NCBI GenBank assembly: GCA_025677835.1
Contig: JAIXMR010000103.1
Span: 1 to 64,000, forward strand
DNA: 64,000 bases
From: Sporodiniella umbellata
Taxonomy: Eukaryota; Mucoromycota; Mucoromycetes; Mucorales; Rhizopodaceae
Direction of reading: 5' to 3'
The position numbers and the translations under genes were made by a program. Under the pieces are notes generated by a model, which was given only the letters and a program-made list of their open reading frames with translations, was not told the origin of the DNA and did no database searches. Each line of letters opens with the position of its first letter. Within the stretch, counting starts at the first letter, position 1. Positions 11,593 through 23,484 of this stretch are shown piece after piece.

Positions 11593-12904
11593 TTAATCAG
11601 AGTCTCCAAAAAAGTCTGATATGCTATCCATAATCGAGCTGTCATTTGGATTACTAACCCCTGCTTGCTCATCTGTCATCCAGGGGTCACCCCACTCGTT
11701 TGTATTAGACTCTGGTGGCGGCGACGGCGGCATAGGTGTTTCGCCAGCGGAAGGCCCGCTTTGGTCTTCACTTGTCTCTTGTCTTTCTCCGCCCATCCCA
11801 AAAATAGGGAACGGGATGAAACCTCCACTAAAAATATGGTGTTACTGCTAAACGCCTTGAAACTAAAAGTGAGTTTACCCGTGAGAAGAATGTCTTGAAA
11901 AATAATCGAAATCGATAGATATAGCGCATGCCAAAGTTACTGCTCTTTCATCCAAAGTCATACCCCGGGAATTTCCTTCAACGGCATCCATTCGAAGAGC
12001 ATATTCTCCAGTATCGGTAAAAATCTTTCATGATTACAGTAAAACGCTCAGCATTTTATCTACGTTTGGCCTTTTGTTGCTTACCTCTCTAGCAAATCCA
12101 ACAAAATTTCGACTAACGTTACCTAGAACACCCCCATTTTCGTCTTGTAGATTAAAGTCCCAACCTAAAAAAGGTGTATCTATAGAAGCAAACTGATCCC
12201 TTCCAGTGAACAGGTCATACTTTCTTTTCATCAAATGCCAGCGCTGTTGTACTTCTCCCACCAATTCATCGTCTTCGGTGTAGATAAAAATTTTACTATT
12301 TACTAGAGAGTAGGGTCGAACGATTTTGAACATCACCTGACCTTCAGGGTCTAACACAGTAGCACTCATTTTGCGATGTGTTCCCAAAAACTGTCGGCTA
12401 ATAGATTTTCCAAAACCTTCTTCTTCTAGAATAAAACCTTTTATGTTACCATGAGGGTCCATAATTTTGTATTTGTTGGCTTGTTCATAGCCCAAAAAAA
12501 CATTCATCATCTCAATCTGTCGCCCAACTATCAAGGCTGATTGAGTCAAAAGAGCTGCCCCTTGAGAATCCGATCGTACCACTTGATGTGCTTCGCTTAT
12601 AGGGACATGTACCGCAATGTCCTCTACAGGTGTTACATTTTCTCGCTCAACGTCGTCAGACATTATATGTCTAGCATCAGTTGCTTTTTGTGGCAATTTA
12701 GAAACTAATGCAGGCCGAGAAACTTCCAGACGGTTTAATGCTCGACTGCGAGGTCCTGTCAACAATAAAGTTAAAACCAACTAAGCCTAGATCAAGACGC
12801 TTTTTACCTAGCTGACGCGATCTACGTAATGAAGAATAGTTATTTCGGATAACTCTAGAAGCGTTTGGCCGTCTTAGTAAATTGGTGATTGTATTTCTCA
12901 GCAT
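11593..12904 (-). CDS. AIM25: Mitochondrial phospholipid scramblase-like protein (AIM25 type)
   Basis: Exons 12904-12808, 12755-12085, 12024-11879, 11827-11593; 382 aa. The basic, Arg-rich start (MLRNTITNLLRRPNASRVIR) looks like a mitochondrial presequence. The scramblase/tubby-like core runs from LIVGRQIEMMNVFLGYEQANKY through PHGNIKGFILEEE, SRQFLGTHR, VMFKIVRPYSLVNSKIFIY, VGEVQQRWHLMKRKYDLF and NFVGFARE, ending with DTGEYALRMD and DERAVTLACAISIDFDYF. The Pro/Ser-rich acidic tail (MPPSPPPES) is not part of the core. Whether the yeast AIM25 group moves lipids is not settled. It is head-to-head with CNS1 across a 314-bp divergent promoter (12905-13218). Confidence 0.88.
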
Positions 12905-13218
12905 CCAAAAGTTTTTTAGGAAAAAAAAAGTTCGATTTTATGCGTAGCTAGCCACTATAATACCGTAATTTTATAGGCCAATCATCTAAGAGAAACGGTT
13001 TTTATAGTTTGTTGCGATTGTTCTAGAAAATATAATTCACTGATAATAAATTCATTAAACAAACAAGTCGATTTCTCTAGGTGCTTGGTCTTGACTGCTG
13101 TACACTTGTATACATTTCGTTTAGAATAGGCGATTTTCAATACAGGGCCGACTTTAGAAAACTCGATATACATTTATTTTAAATCCCGTTTTTCCTTTTT
13201 TTTTTTTTCTTCTCGTAA
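12905..13218. promoter_or_regulatory. Divergent promoter region between AIM25-like gene and CNS1
   Basis: A 314-bp spacer between two start codons pointing apart, so it must contain both promoters. The CNS1 side ends in a T-tract just before the start. A minus-strand open frame inside (12982-13173) has no family features and I read it as chance. Confidence 0.5.
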
Positions 13219-14347
13219 ATGTCAGAGAACGAACAACCAAATGAGCCACAAACACTTGGCCCCAACCCTAAAAAAGGAGCCTACACTATGGATCCCAATA
13301 ATCTGGAAGAGGAATTGTCTAAAGTGCCATTATTCATGACACAAATGCCAACAGAAGACAATGACACTTTGAACGCTATTCAATCTCTTGTTTTTGATGG
13401 AACACCTGAAGAAGTAGCTTTGAATTTCAAAGATCAAGGCAACGAATGCTTCCGCGCCGGAAAGCTCAAATATAAGGATGCTATTACTTTCTATACTCGG
13501 GCTTTGGATACCGAATGTAAAGATAGTGCGATTTTGGAGGCCTGTTTAACTAATCGAGCTGCTTGCAACCTAGAGCTCCAAAACTTCGGTCGAGTTTTGA
13601 GTGATTGTTCGAAATGTCTTGAAATAAACCCTAGAAATGTCAAAGCTCTTTATCGGTCTGCTAAAGCCTTGGCCAGCTTGGATCGACTGGTAGAAGCAAT
13701 AGATTGCTGTGATCATGCCTTGTCAATTGATCCTGATAATCAAATTGTTTCAGATATCAAAAAGAAGGCGGTTGATAGAAAAAACCTTTTAGAAGAAAAG
13801 AAAAGACAAAAAGAAGAAAGAGAGAGAAGAGAGCGTGAAAAAAAAGAAACTTTAGAGACAGCCTTTAAGGTATATACGAAAGACTGCACAAAAGTTAAAA
13901 GCTTGCCTCTAAAAAACAAAAAAGGAAAGGAACATTACAATTCACGTTGAAGATAAGGAAGTTAGAGAAAAAGCCAATATTGATTATGACTATGAAACTA
14001 ACACAATCAACTGGCCAGTATTCTTTTTGTACCCCGAGCATAAAGAAAGCGACTATATTCAGAGCTTTAATGAAACACATACTTTTCAAGACCACTTAGA
14101 AATCATGTTCGAACAACCCGCTCCTTGGGACACAAGGAGAGAATATACAACAAACTCGGTCGAAGTCTTTTTCGAAGATATTAGAGGATTAAGCCCCAAA
14201 CTTATCAAGATTGGTAAAAAACACTCTCTTGGAAAAATTCTGTCGCTTGAGCAATACGTCGTCAAAAATGGTGTCCCATCTTTTATTGTTATACCTAAAA
14301 ACTCGCCTTTCAAGCAGGAATTCTTGAACAAGTACAAAAAACAATAA
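13219..14347 (+). CDS. CNS1: Hsp90/Hsp70 co-chaperone CNS1 (TTC4 family), TPR protein
   Basis: Two exons, 13219-13869 and 13925-14347; 357 aa, close to yeast Cns1 and human TTC4. Three TPR repeats span roughly residues 70-190: FKDQGNECFRAGKLKYKDAITFYTRAL, ILEACLTNRAACNLELQNFGRVL, and VKALYRSAKALASLDRLVEAID. These form the clamp that holds the EEVD tail of Hsp90/Hsp70. A charged helix rich in Glu/Lys/Arg follows. The C-terminal 'wheel' domain shows WPVFFLYPEHKESDYI and VEVFFED. The acceptor at 13924 follows an A-run rather than a pyrimidine tract but is the only AG that keeps the frame open. Confidence 0.9.
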
Positions 14348-14586
14348 AAAAAAAGTCCTCAAAGACATTACAAGTGGCTTTTTCATCACATGTCTTTTTT
14401 TTCAAATAATTTATTAATGCATTTCTTCTATGCTTGCTATATCAGCCCAGACTGAGCACTACAAACGGTACTAAACAACAGTAAAACGCAAATAGCTTTA
14501 TCGGCCTAAACCTTCTTATGCTTGCCGAAGGCTTTTTGTTCATCAATCGAGATCTTTTTTTTCATTTCGAAATCTACTTTCCAAGT

Positions 14587-17388
14587 ATGCTTTGCTCTTT
14601 CCGAATGTATGAACCAAAATCGTAACTGACACGACAATTTTAGAAAAACTTTACCACCAAAGACAAAAATAATAGAAACTGTTTCAGTACACCATGGGAT
14701 AACACGTAAAGATAAATTCTCTTGGATGGAAAATGTATCCGATTCTGTAGGCTACTTCTATTTATCGTGACTCTTTATTTACAGTAATCATTAGGACCTA
14801 GCCTCTTGCATTAAGCTTGAAAACAAGTAGGTAGAGAAAATGCCTTCAAAAGGGTATGAAAGGAAAATAAATCGCTAATGTACCAAGTTACACGCATCAA
14901 TATTTACGCGGACACAAATTCTTGCATAAAATCGTTTTACAAGAAATGAAAAAAAGATTATATTCACCCAACGCCCTACCCCCTTTAAAAACAGTTGCGA
15001 ATGGATACGAATATTACTCAACAACTTCTAGCTATGGTATGACATATCTCAGGAAAAAACTAAATGAAGGAAAAAGCGCGCCTGAGGTAATATACCTTCC
15101 TTTTTTTTAAACGATTAACGCTTTGCCCTTTGCTCCTGACAAAAAAAAAAGCAAGTTTTATTGAACGCAGGGTTTTTGAGGTCCCTCAATATGTCGATTC
15201 GAAAAGTTCTCTTGTCTCCCAATCACACAATTTTCGCGTATAACACTGAAAGAGAAGGAGTTGAATACGGCGAGCTACACTTCAAAGACCTGGAAGATAG
15301 AGATGAATGGGAAAACGAAGTACTGGAAAACGTATTTAATTTTGTATGGGCCAACAATAAGACAGTATATTATACTGTACCTAATTCTCAACTAAGACCC
15401 TATCAAGTAAATACGGATACCTATATATATTAACACTCATTATGTACACATTTTAGGTGTATGCCCATCAAATAGGTACTGACCAATCGCAAGACGTGTT
15501 AGTTTATGAGGAGTCAGACGATACTGTTTTTGTGGATATTACTAGCACAAAAGATCATGTAAAAAAAAAATATTCGATACTTTTTCCCAATTGAACTACA
15601 AGCTATACATAGCCTTACGTCTCTACTCGACTATCTGTATATAGAAATATGTTACAATCAATGCAAACTCCCTTTCTTCATCTGAAGTTCGTGTCATAGA
15701 TGCTATGCACGATTTTAATGAAAAGCGCCTTCCTAACATCAAACTAATAAAGCCTCGAGAAGCAGGTGTAGAGTACTATGTAGATCATCATTGTGTAAGT
15801 CAACCAAATCATGCGGGTGAGTACCTGTGCGTTTTTGTACTGACCCTTGGAATAGGATAAGTTTTACATTTTGACTAATGCGGACGGTGCAAAAAATTTC
15901 AAAGTTGTTCAAGTGACTGATAACAATACTGACAAGTCACAGTGGAGAGACTTAATTACGACAAAGTCTACTGAAAAAATAGAAGACGTTGATCTATTTC
16001 AGGTTTTTGGATAAAGCTTATAGTTAGCAGTGTTCTCATATTATTGATGTAGAATCATGTGGTTGTTTATGGTCGACGTGACGGTCTGTCTGTAATTTTA
16101 TGCCACGATTTACGCAACCAAGAAATGCATGAGGTCAACTTGCCTGAGCGATTTTGTGTAGTTCAGCCAGGCACCAACTTAGATTTTAATACAGAGCAAT
16201 TCAGATTTTCAATTGCATCCCCCTTTACACCTGAGGCGACGTACGACTACAACATGTCTTCAAAAAGGCTATTACCCATAAGAATCCAATCCATCAAAAG
16301 TAAAAACAAAATAAAAAGACAAACCCACAACGTTTGTTCATGTACTTTATTAGAGTCAGACAAACTCAAGTTTGTGTGTACACAAATGCACAGTACATCT
16401 TTGGATGGGAAGCAAATACCAATCACATTAATACATAGAAAAGATATACAGCTAGATGGAAAGTAAATACCGATTAACGTAAACCATTAAACGAAAAAAA
16501 AAAACTAATACAATTGTTAAGCAACCCTGTTCTAATGAGATCATATGGAGCCTACGGAACTTCCACAGATACGGACTTTCGAGTAGAAAACTTCCCACTT
16601 CTTGAGAGAGGCTGGGTGATAGCACTGGCTCATGTCAGGTATGCCGAAATAAAAAAAAAATGGCTTCAACTGCCACTCAATTTAGTTTCTCACATTTGTT
16701 TGTAGAGGCGGTGGAGAGCTTGGCCGTAGCTGGTACGAAGATGGAAAATTAGATAAAAAAATGAACAGCTTCAAAGATTTTATTTCAGTTGCAGAACATC
16801 TTATACATACAAATTGGACATCCCCTGGACGTTTGGCTGCTATGGGTACGAGCGCTGGTGGTCTTCTAGTTGGTAAATACTTAATTGCTAAAAAAAGTTT
16901 TTTACTATGATTCGCTGACGAATGCGCAAGGTGGTATGCTTCATATGCGGCCTGATTTATTTAAAGCTCTGGTCCTTCGTGTTCCTTTCGTAGATCCATT
17001 GTCATCGATGCTTAATCCAGACCTACCACTTACACAAATAGAGTACCCTGAATGGGGCAATCCTGCGAACGACCTTGAAGCCTATAAGCTTATAACAGCT
17101 TATTCTCCGTATGAAAACATTACTCGAAAACTGTTTGAGGGTAAGGCACCACTTCCATCTCTCTTCGTAACTGGCGGGATGAAGGATCAGAGGGTTGCCT
17201 ATTGGCAACCGCTCAAATTCGTTGCTCGTTTGCGTCATTACACTCCTGAAAGCTACAACAATAGTGTAACCCTCCTCAAAATGGATCTGGATCGAGGCCA
17301 TTTTGGTGGAGGCGGGTCAGAGCAGGAAACGAGATTATCCGATGTCGCTGAACAAGTTGCTTTTCTGATTGCTAACGTTCAAAAGTAG
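14587..17388 (+). CDS. Oligopeptidase B-like prolyl-oligopeptidase family serine peptidase (S9A)
   Basis: Thirteen exons: 14587-14606, 14644-14746, 14795-14826, 14888-15086, 15152-15406, 15457-15558, 15645-15794, 15856-16002, 16053-16299, 16354-16462, 16522-16638, 16706-16872, 16931-17388; 701 aa. The N-terminus has the family's LPPKTK..HHGITRKDKFSWMEN and LENNYTHQYL; a beta-propeller follows; the alpha/beta hydrolase ends it. By alignment to the family the triad is Ser543 (GTSAGG), Asp635 (GGMKDQRV) and His673 (DRGHFGG). MRSYGAYG and RGGGELG match oligopeptidase B. Expected activity: cutting short peptides after basic residues in the cytosol. The 20-nt first exon and 37-nt first intron are the least certain parts; the real start could be further 5'. 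Confidence 0.88.
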
Positions 17389-20239
17389 AAACTTGTAAAA
17401 TAAAGGAAGCAAACTAGACACTTTTATTTGCAGTTTAATAAAATGAGTTGAATCACATAAAAAACTGATTGAATAAGGGATAATAAAACACACTAAAAAT
17501 TATGACGAACAACACAAAAATGAAATATTTAAGATAATATGATCTATCATTTAAACAGATCGTTTCGACGTATTGCAACACTGAATATAGTGGTCAACAA
17601 CAGAAGAAGGATGCAATAGTAAACAGTACTAATGAATAATGAATTTCAATATATCTTTGTTAGAAGTGACAAACACTAGTTTTTTATGTATTGAGTGTTT
17701 GCTTGGTAATATAAACATATCAGTGGTCAATAAGAAAACATGTTAGCGAAATAGATGTATGGTGCTACTTTGCGATAAAAATCGTGCGTTTAAACAGTGT
17801 TTTGTTCGTAAACATGGCTCTTCAAAACAGACTACCGCCAACTTAGATAAATGTGGCCCATATGGATTAATACACCAAGTTTTACAAACCGAGCTTATAG
17901 AGCCTGTCATAAGCCATTCGATTAGGACACAAACTTTAGCCCTAGGTTTGCAAACGATTGAATGTACATTCGTTCGATTGATACATGTTTACAATTGCAA
18001 AAATAAACAAAAAAAGGCTATGTGTAGTGTTCTACGGTATTTTCAGTTCTTGTAACTAACTATTGAAAAAGCCAACTGACAAAAATTGAAGATATCACAG
18101 GTTTTGTTTGAAGACAGCCAGAAATCTTTCCGGAAACATACAATCTAAATAGAGTGGTCAAGAGTTCAAGCAATGCACTCAATGCATCTGAACATAAAAT
18201 AGATGATGGTCAGAAAAGCAGCCGCTGACGTTAACATCTTTTGCTATTTGTTTGTGTAGCAGCTAATAAATTAAATGACCCGTAGCTTTAATGCTTTTTT
18301 AAACACACAGATTTGCTGTACTGAATTCTTGAACATGGTAAAATAGAACACACCTCAGCACATGGAAGTGGGCAGTACAGCGAGTTTTAAGTATAAACAG
18401 CATGCTTTTACTACAGCTGAAATATGGTATAATATAAAGGACTCCCCCACTTTCAAAACAGATATAACAATATTAAGTGAGTCAAACATAAATTAAGTTG
18501 TTTTTATTCATTATTCATAGACAACAGTATTTTCTTTTATGGATTTCTTCAGAATAAAAATTGAATACATTATATACCTCGGTCAAAAGACGGAAGTATA
18601 TTGATATTAGAGATGCCAGAATATGCAATAAAAATTCATCATAGAAACAAAAAGAAAAATACGTTGAAAACAAAGTATACATGAAAAGTAACTTAGGGAA
18701 TCTACAACAAAAAAACGTTAATAAAAAAGTATTATATGCTTATGTGATTTCATCAGACATCCAAGGAAGTGTTATTGCCTACACTGAGAGGGATTTTCCC
18801 GAATGCTTCAAAAAAACAAACAGTACTAAGCCGCAACAAGTCTCTTCTGGAGGAAACTGCGAACACGGGATTGCATCATCACTTGAAATTCTTTGTAAAA
18901 TTCAAAGCTTACCTTAAAATAAATAAAAACGCGCCAGCGATTTGAAAGGAGCATTTGTAATTAATGTTAAAATACAGCCTATGAACGTTTGTAAGTTAAA
19001 ATCAACTTATTATATTATAAAAAGTTATTGATTCTGTGTGGTCAGGAAGTTATACTGGCAAGTATCAACAACGCTCAGCGAAGCATTGCGGTTTATTTCA
19101 CCATGGTCGATAAGTTAATTGAAGACAAATTGGTTTTCATCGTTCCACAACAGAATCGGTTTTTTGATACATGTATAGGTTTAATACTTACTGTTTATTA
19201 ATACTCCCTCATTTTAACTGAGGGTAAATGGTAAGTAAAAAAGGATGAACAACCTCAAAGCCTCTTTTATATTTTCTTATGAGCAGTCACCATGATTTAG
19301 AATATTGGCCAATCAAATGGTTGACATGGACTGTTTATACAAAAAAAATTTGTTTAGTCGGTTACACTAATAGCTACTTCAAATGCTTCTAATAGAAAGA
19401 ACGTAAAAGAACTCGCTATCGCAAAGTTTTAGGATAGCTTGGGGTTTTTTGAATTTCAATATAAAAATGTATCTGTTTTGGCTTATAAAGACATATACCA
19501 TTCTGTTTGACAAATGTTTGCTACCTGTCAAAAATCTCTGATGCCTTTACAAATAAAAAATTAGAATCATTAGATACCTTTATTGTGCAAGCAAGAAACA
19601 GTCTATGGAGTACCGTTTTTTGCCTTAGTTTTTAAGGCCAAATACTGAGAAATATTTTTAGTTGTAGGCAAGTTGAGTGTGTGGTCTTGCTTCTTTTTTT
19701 GTGAATTTTTTTTTTTTCAAATTGACTACAGCTTTCCAAAGAAGTTAGCTTACTCTTTGATCTCAACTCCTTTAAAGTTAGTATTTTGTATTATGTTGCG
19801 AGCTGCAACTTCAGTACAGTATTTGGCGAGTTTGTAGTCGGCAAAACCATGTTAGGTCAATGAAAAAAGAGTTTTCGTTTCTAAATAAACGGGACACAAG
19901 TATAGAAATAGGACAAAGTCGAGAATGCAAAGCGTAGATGCGTAAACGTTATATAACGAGATATGGCTAGTATATAGGCAAACCAAGCTTTTTGTCAATA
20001 GTTGGGCTCACCTGTAAATAAAGAGCTTCTTGCTGATATGCAAGGCATAGTGCTTTTTTAACTGTTTTTATACATGGAAATAGCATTGGTATTAGTTTAT
20101 AAAGCAACGACAATAACACACCCTACCGAAACTTATTGGCAGACATTTGTAAAAAGGCAAACGCTTATTGAGACCCACCATGTGGTCTCTGTTTTACCGA
20201 GCGTTACAGGTATTGTATATGAGTACTAGATTTGTATAT
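17389..20239. other. Gene-poor AT-rich DNA, nothing recognised
   Basis: About 2.9 kb. Open frames at 17759-18055 and 18681-18917 (plus strand) have no start context, splice logic or known motif and look like chance. No repeat with clear termini was seen. It borders the Fanzor relic and may hold older transposon debris. Confidence 0.4.
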
Positions 20240-22430
20240 CAATCTAATCTCACTCGTTGGCAGTATTTCTTTGATGACATCGAGAGATTTTTTGGCTTGT
20301 GAGGTATTCATTCACCATGACAATGCAATTCCTTGAGCTGCGTCTGTCTTTAGTAGCTGACTTGATATAGTTTAGTATATTATATCTAAACACCTTTGTG
20401 GAAGAGAATACACTTCGACAAAGTTCACCAAACATAGCAAAACCAAATTCTATATCAATAGGCCTAGTAGCATCGCCAGGATTGTCTATAAGAGACAAGA
20501 GGTTCTACTTTCGCTCGTTCGTTTGCCAAATATTTGGTTTGCCTTGTTGATATTTTGTGCTGTCAGTGACTAATCGCTACACATTTTGGTTAGAGTTTTT
20601 TATTTGTTTCCATAGCCGTGGTATTTGAGCTTTTGTAATCCAGCCGTGTAGTAATATTTGTTTATACTGAGGTGCCAAAACATATATCGAGGAGCTTCAT
20701 TGAGCTGATCTCGTTTGTAAGTCTTTGTTGAAGGCGTATTGGAGATCCATTGGCATGGGCTTTGTCATGTTTGACTCTTTGACGATAGCGGATTTGAGTC
20801 TACAAAATTGGCAACATTTGCCTGTGGAAGTGATAAAAGCATCACGTATTCCTGGATCGAACCCCCACATTACTGCAGTATTCAAAACAATCTCGAATAC
20901 AATGCCAGGCGTCAAAGCAGCTTCAGCAGCATATGACGGTTAATAACAGATAAACTCTAATACAATCTCACCAGTGCTGATTGCACTAGCAAACCTCTTG
21001 CCCGATAATTTTCTTGCCATCAAGATCTTTTTGTAAAAATCGTTACTTTTCCTACCAAAGAGGCTCCACTATAAATCTTTCGTATCATTGTTGACAGCTA
21101 CCAGCAATCTTATCCTTGACTGACTGATTACCCTTTTATTGGCTGGTAAGTCAGTTAGAGCATAACGTTGTTGAAGACCAAGTATTGGTAGGAGATTGAA
21201 AAGACGAGCACCACGAGGATCAGTGAACTATTCAGTTTCAATTCCTTCCTGGCAATTGAAGTTCTTGTACAAGGTACAAAGCCATCAATGCCAATCTTCT
21301 TTTTTCCAAATAAATCATTAAATTTCTGCCTTCAGATTGGGTCATCTGCACGGCTACACCTTTGTACGTTTTCAAGAAATAAATGAGTTGATTATCTTTG
21401 GATAACAAACTGCTCTACATTTATTGAATCTCTGATATAGTTTTTCAGAGTGCTGCAAAATTGTCTTGCTATCCTTCTGAAGCTGACAATTTTCTCTAAT
21501 TGGTGATGTACAGATCCATTTGTGGCTCTTGTCTGAGGTATGACCCTCGAATAGCGGTTCGTTGTCCCATTCTTTTCAAAACATGGTACAGCCACGGTGA
21601 ATACAAGTGTGGTTCAGTACAAAATTCCACTTTGGTTATCTGAAAGCTTTGCAATATTTGAAGGTAACTATCAACAAGATTTCTGATCATGTTTTGTGAA
21701 TGTAGAGACTTTCAGGTTGTCAGTGTAAATTACCTCTTGATCTTTATAAATAGCACTATACATCCGCTCATCTAGACCATGCTTGACACCAGCTGAGAAA
21801 GAAAAATCTGAAAGCTTATTTAAGTCATGAAGCCTTTCAAAAAGATAGAACGACGTTGTTTTTTTTGAAGTTGGGTCCCATGTGTTTTCGATGAGCATCT
21901 CAAAACTACGCATGACTATTGTAATGATACTACTATACTAAGTATTTGGAAACTCTTGCCCGCTATTAAAATCTTCACTCACAGTAGTAGTGAACTTAAG
22001 GAAAGCTCTGTGGGTATCAAGATCGCCATTTTCCCCTTGGCCCACAAATAGAGGAGTAAAGTTTTACGGCCTCTTATGAATCAACTCCGGCATAATTGAA
22101 CCATTCCTCAAAAGCCTTAACTAGGCTCGCTAGACACAGATGCATGTATCGTTTGTAAAGGAAATCCTGTCAATTCTTCCATATCGCGCTGTTCTGTAAA
22201 TGAACCGGGAGAATACTGGTAAAGGCAGACTGGAATTTGGAAATAATCATACTCTTCATTCTCAAAAAGAGGAAAGGATACTTAAAGTAATGTCTTTGGC
22301 TAAAGTATGATGTTAAGCTTGATATTGAATGCTTACAGTTAACCCGGCATACTTTTTTCTTTTCTTTTCTTAGATCTAGTATCTCCAAAAGCTCTACCCC
22401 AGAAGGGTTTGGTGAAGGCATTGTTGTACA
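20240..22430 (-). pseudogene. Degraded Fanzor (eukaryotic TnpB/IS605 OrfB-like nuclease) gene
   Basis: Pieces lie in the right order on the minus strand, broken by stops and frame changes. NLLPILGLQQRYALTDL (about 21210-21150) matches the LLP segment of Mucorales Fanzor proteins. MWGFDPGIRDAFIT (about 20870-20830) carries the DPG of RuvC motif I with its catalytic Asp. FGFAMFGELCRSVFS and then MVNEYLTSQKISRCHQR (about 20320-20265) match the [IV]NEYxTSxxCSxCH zinc-ribbon start. The first zinc-ribbon Cys is Ile here, and the second C-x2-C knuckle plus the NRD..A motif are not found downstream. Many in-frame stops lie between 22170 and 20500. Family members are RNA-guided DNA nucleases carried by transposons; this copy should be inactive. 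No terminal repeats or omega-RNA could be placed. Confidence 0.6.
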
Positions 22431-23484
22431 GTTGAACTTTGTTTACAAGGACAAAATTATAACAGTAGACAAAATAATTTCTTGAAAATTTTGATATTCT
22501 TTATTAGAATGAGACATACAGGTATTTATATACAGTTTTTCCAATTATTATCACTTATAGCCCAACCATTAGTTATACATCATACATACGATTATTCATA
22601 GAGCGTTCTTGATTATTTGTTATTATCACATCATAACGAAGAAGACCAATTTCTTATATTTTATTATCGTTTAGCCGATTCACCAATATCATACTGCTTT
22701 GAGTCTATTGTTTAACAGAATACAATTTTGTGAGTCTCACTTCTCTGCCACTTGATAATACTTAAAATCAATGAAATCTTACTTTTGGGTCATCAGCTAA
22801 GCAGACGTACAACCTAGTTGGTAATGGTTCATCTATGAACGGCTCCATTTCGCATTATATAAAGCTACCAGTCTTTCGTTAAATGGAAAGAACAGTTAAG
22901 CACTTTGATATTTTTTCTATTCTTTTTTATTTTCAACGCAAGTCTTACTTCGGAATACATCGGGTTTACTTCAGAGCAGAAAAATCTCTTGAGAAGTTGT
23001 TATATTCAGTGATACATTGTGTTGCACTAGAAAAATCAGTCTAAATATAAGATTTCAAAGTGCCAGAACGACTTTGCATAAAGTAGAAGAAAAGCGGGTC
23101 GAAGAGCTTCAGAGATAAAGCAAACAGGGTCAATTATACCATAAGTTCAGATTTAGTATGTTTCCCTTTGACCTAATTTGGATGTATGTCTCATTTTCAT
23201 ATTGATGTCCAATTTAAACTGGAAATGACCCTTTTTTTTCATTCACCTGGCACAGTCTCGTCGACTGTCAAACAAAACTGATCTGCTGTCAGCAGTCACA
23301 GCTGGGTACAAAAAAGAGTTGTACGGCTTTTTTAGTGGATAGGCGAAGGAACACGTCAGGAGCTTTTTGATTGGTTAAACAGATAGTCTCCAGTTTGATT
23401 TTCAATACAAACGCGTTCTCTCTTTAAACACGCCTACAGTCACACAAGATATATACTTTTAGTTTTGTTCTTTTGTTGCGAACC
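22431..23484. other. Intergenic, upstream of MAD2
   Basis: About 1 kb with no supported frame. The first part may still belong to the Fanzor-bearing element; the last 200 bp is presumably the MAD2 promoter. Confidence 0.4.

Noticed and set aside
12982..13173. Minus-strand frame in the AIM25/CNS1 promoter
   Set aside because: No family features; lies entirely in a divergent promoter.
17759..18055. Plus-strand 98-codon frame
   Set aside because: No recognisable domain, no intron logic, isolated in AT-rich spacer; chance length for this composition.
20725..20943. Plus-strand frame opposite the RuvC-I block
   Set aside because: It is the antisense shadow of the Fanzor fragment, which carries the recognisable motif.
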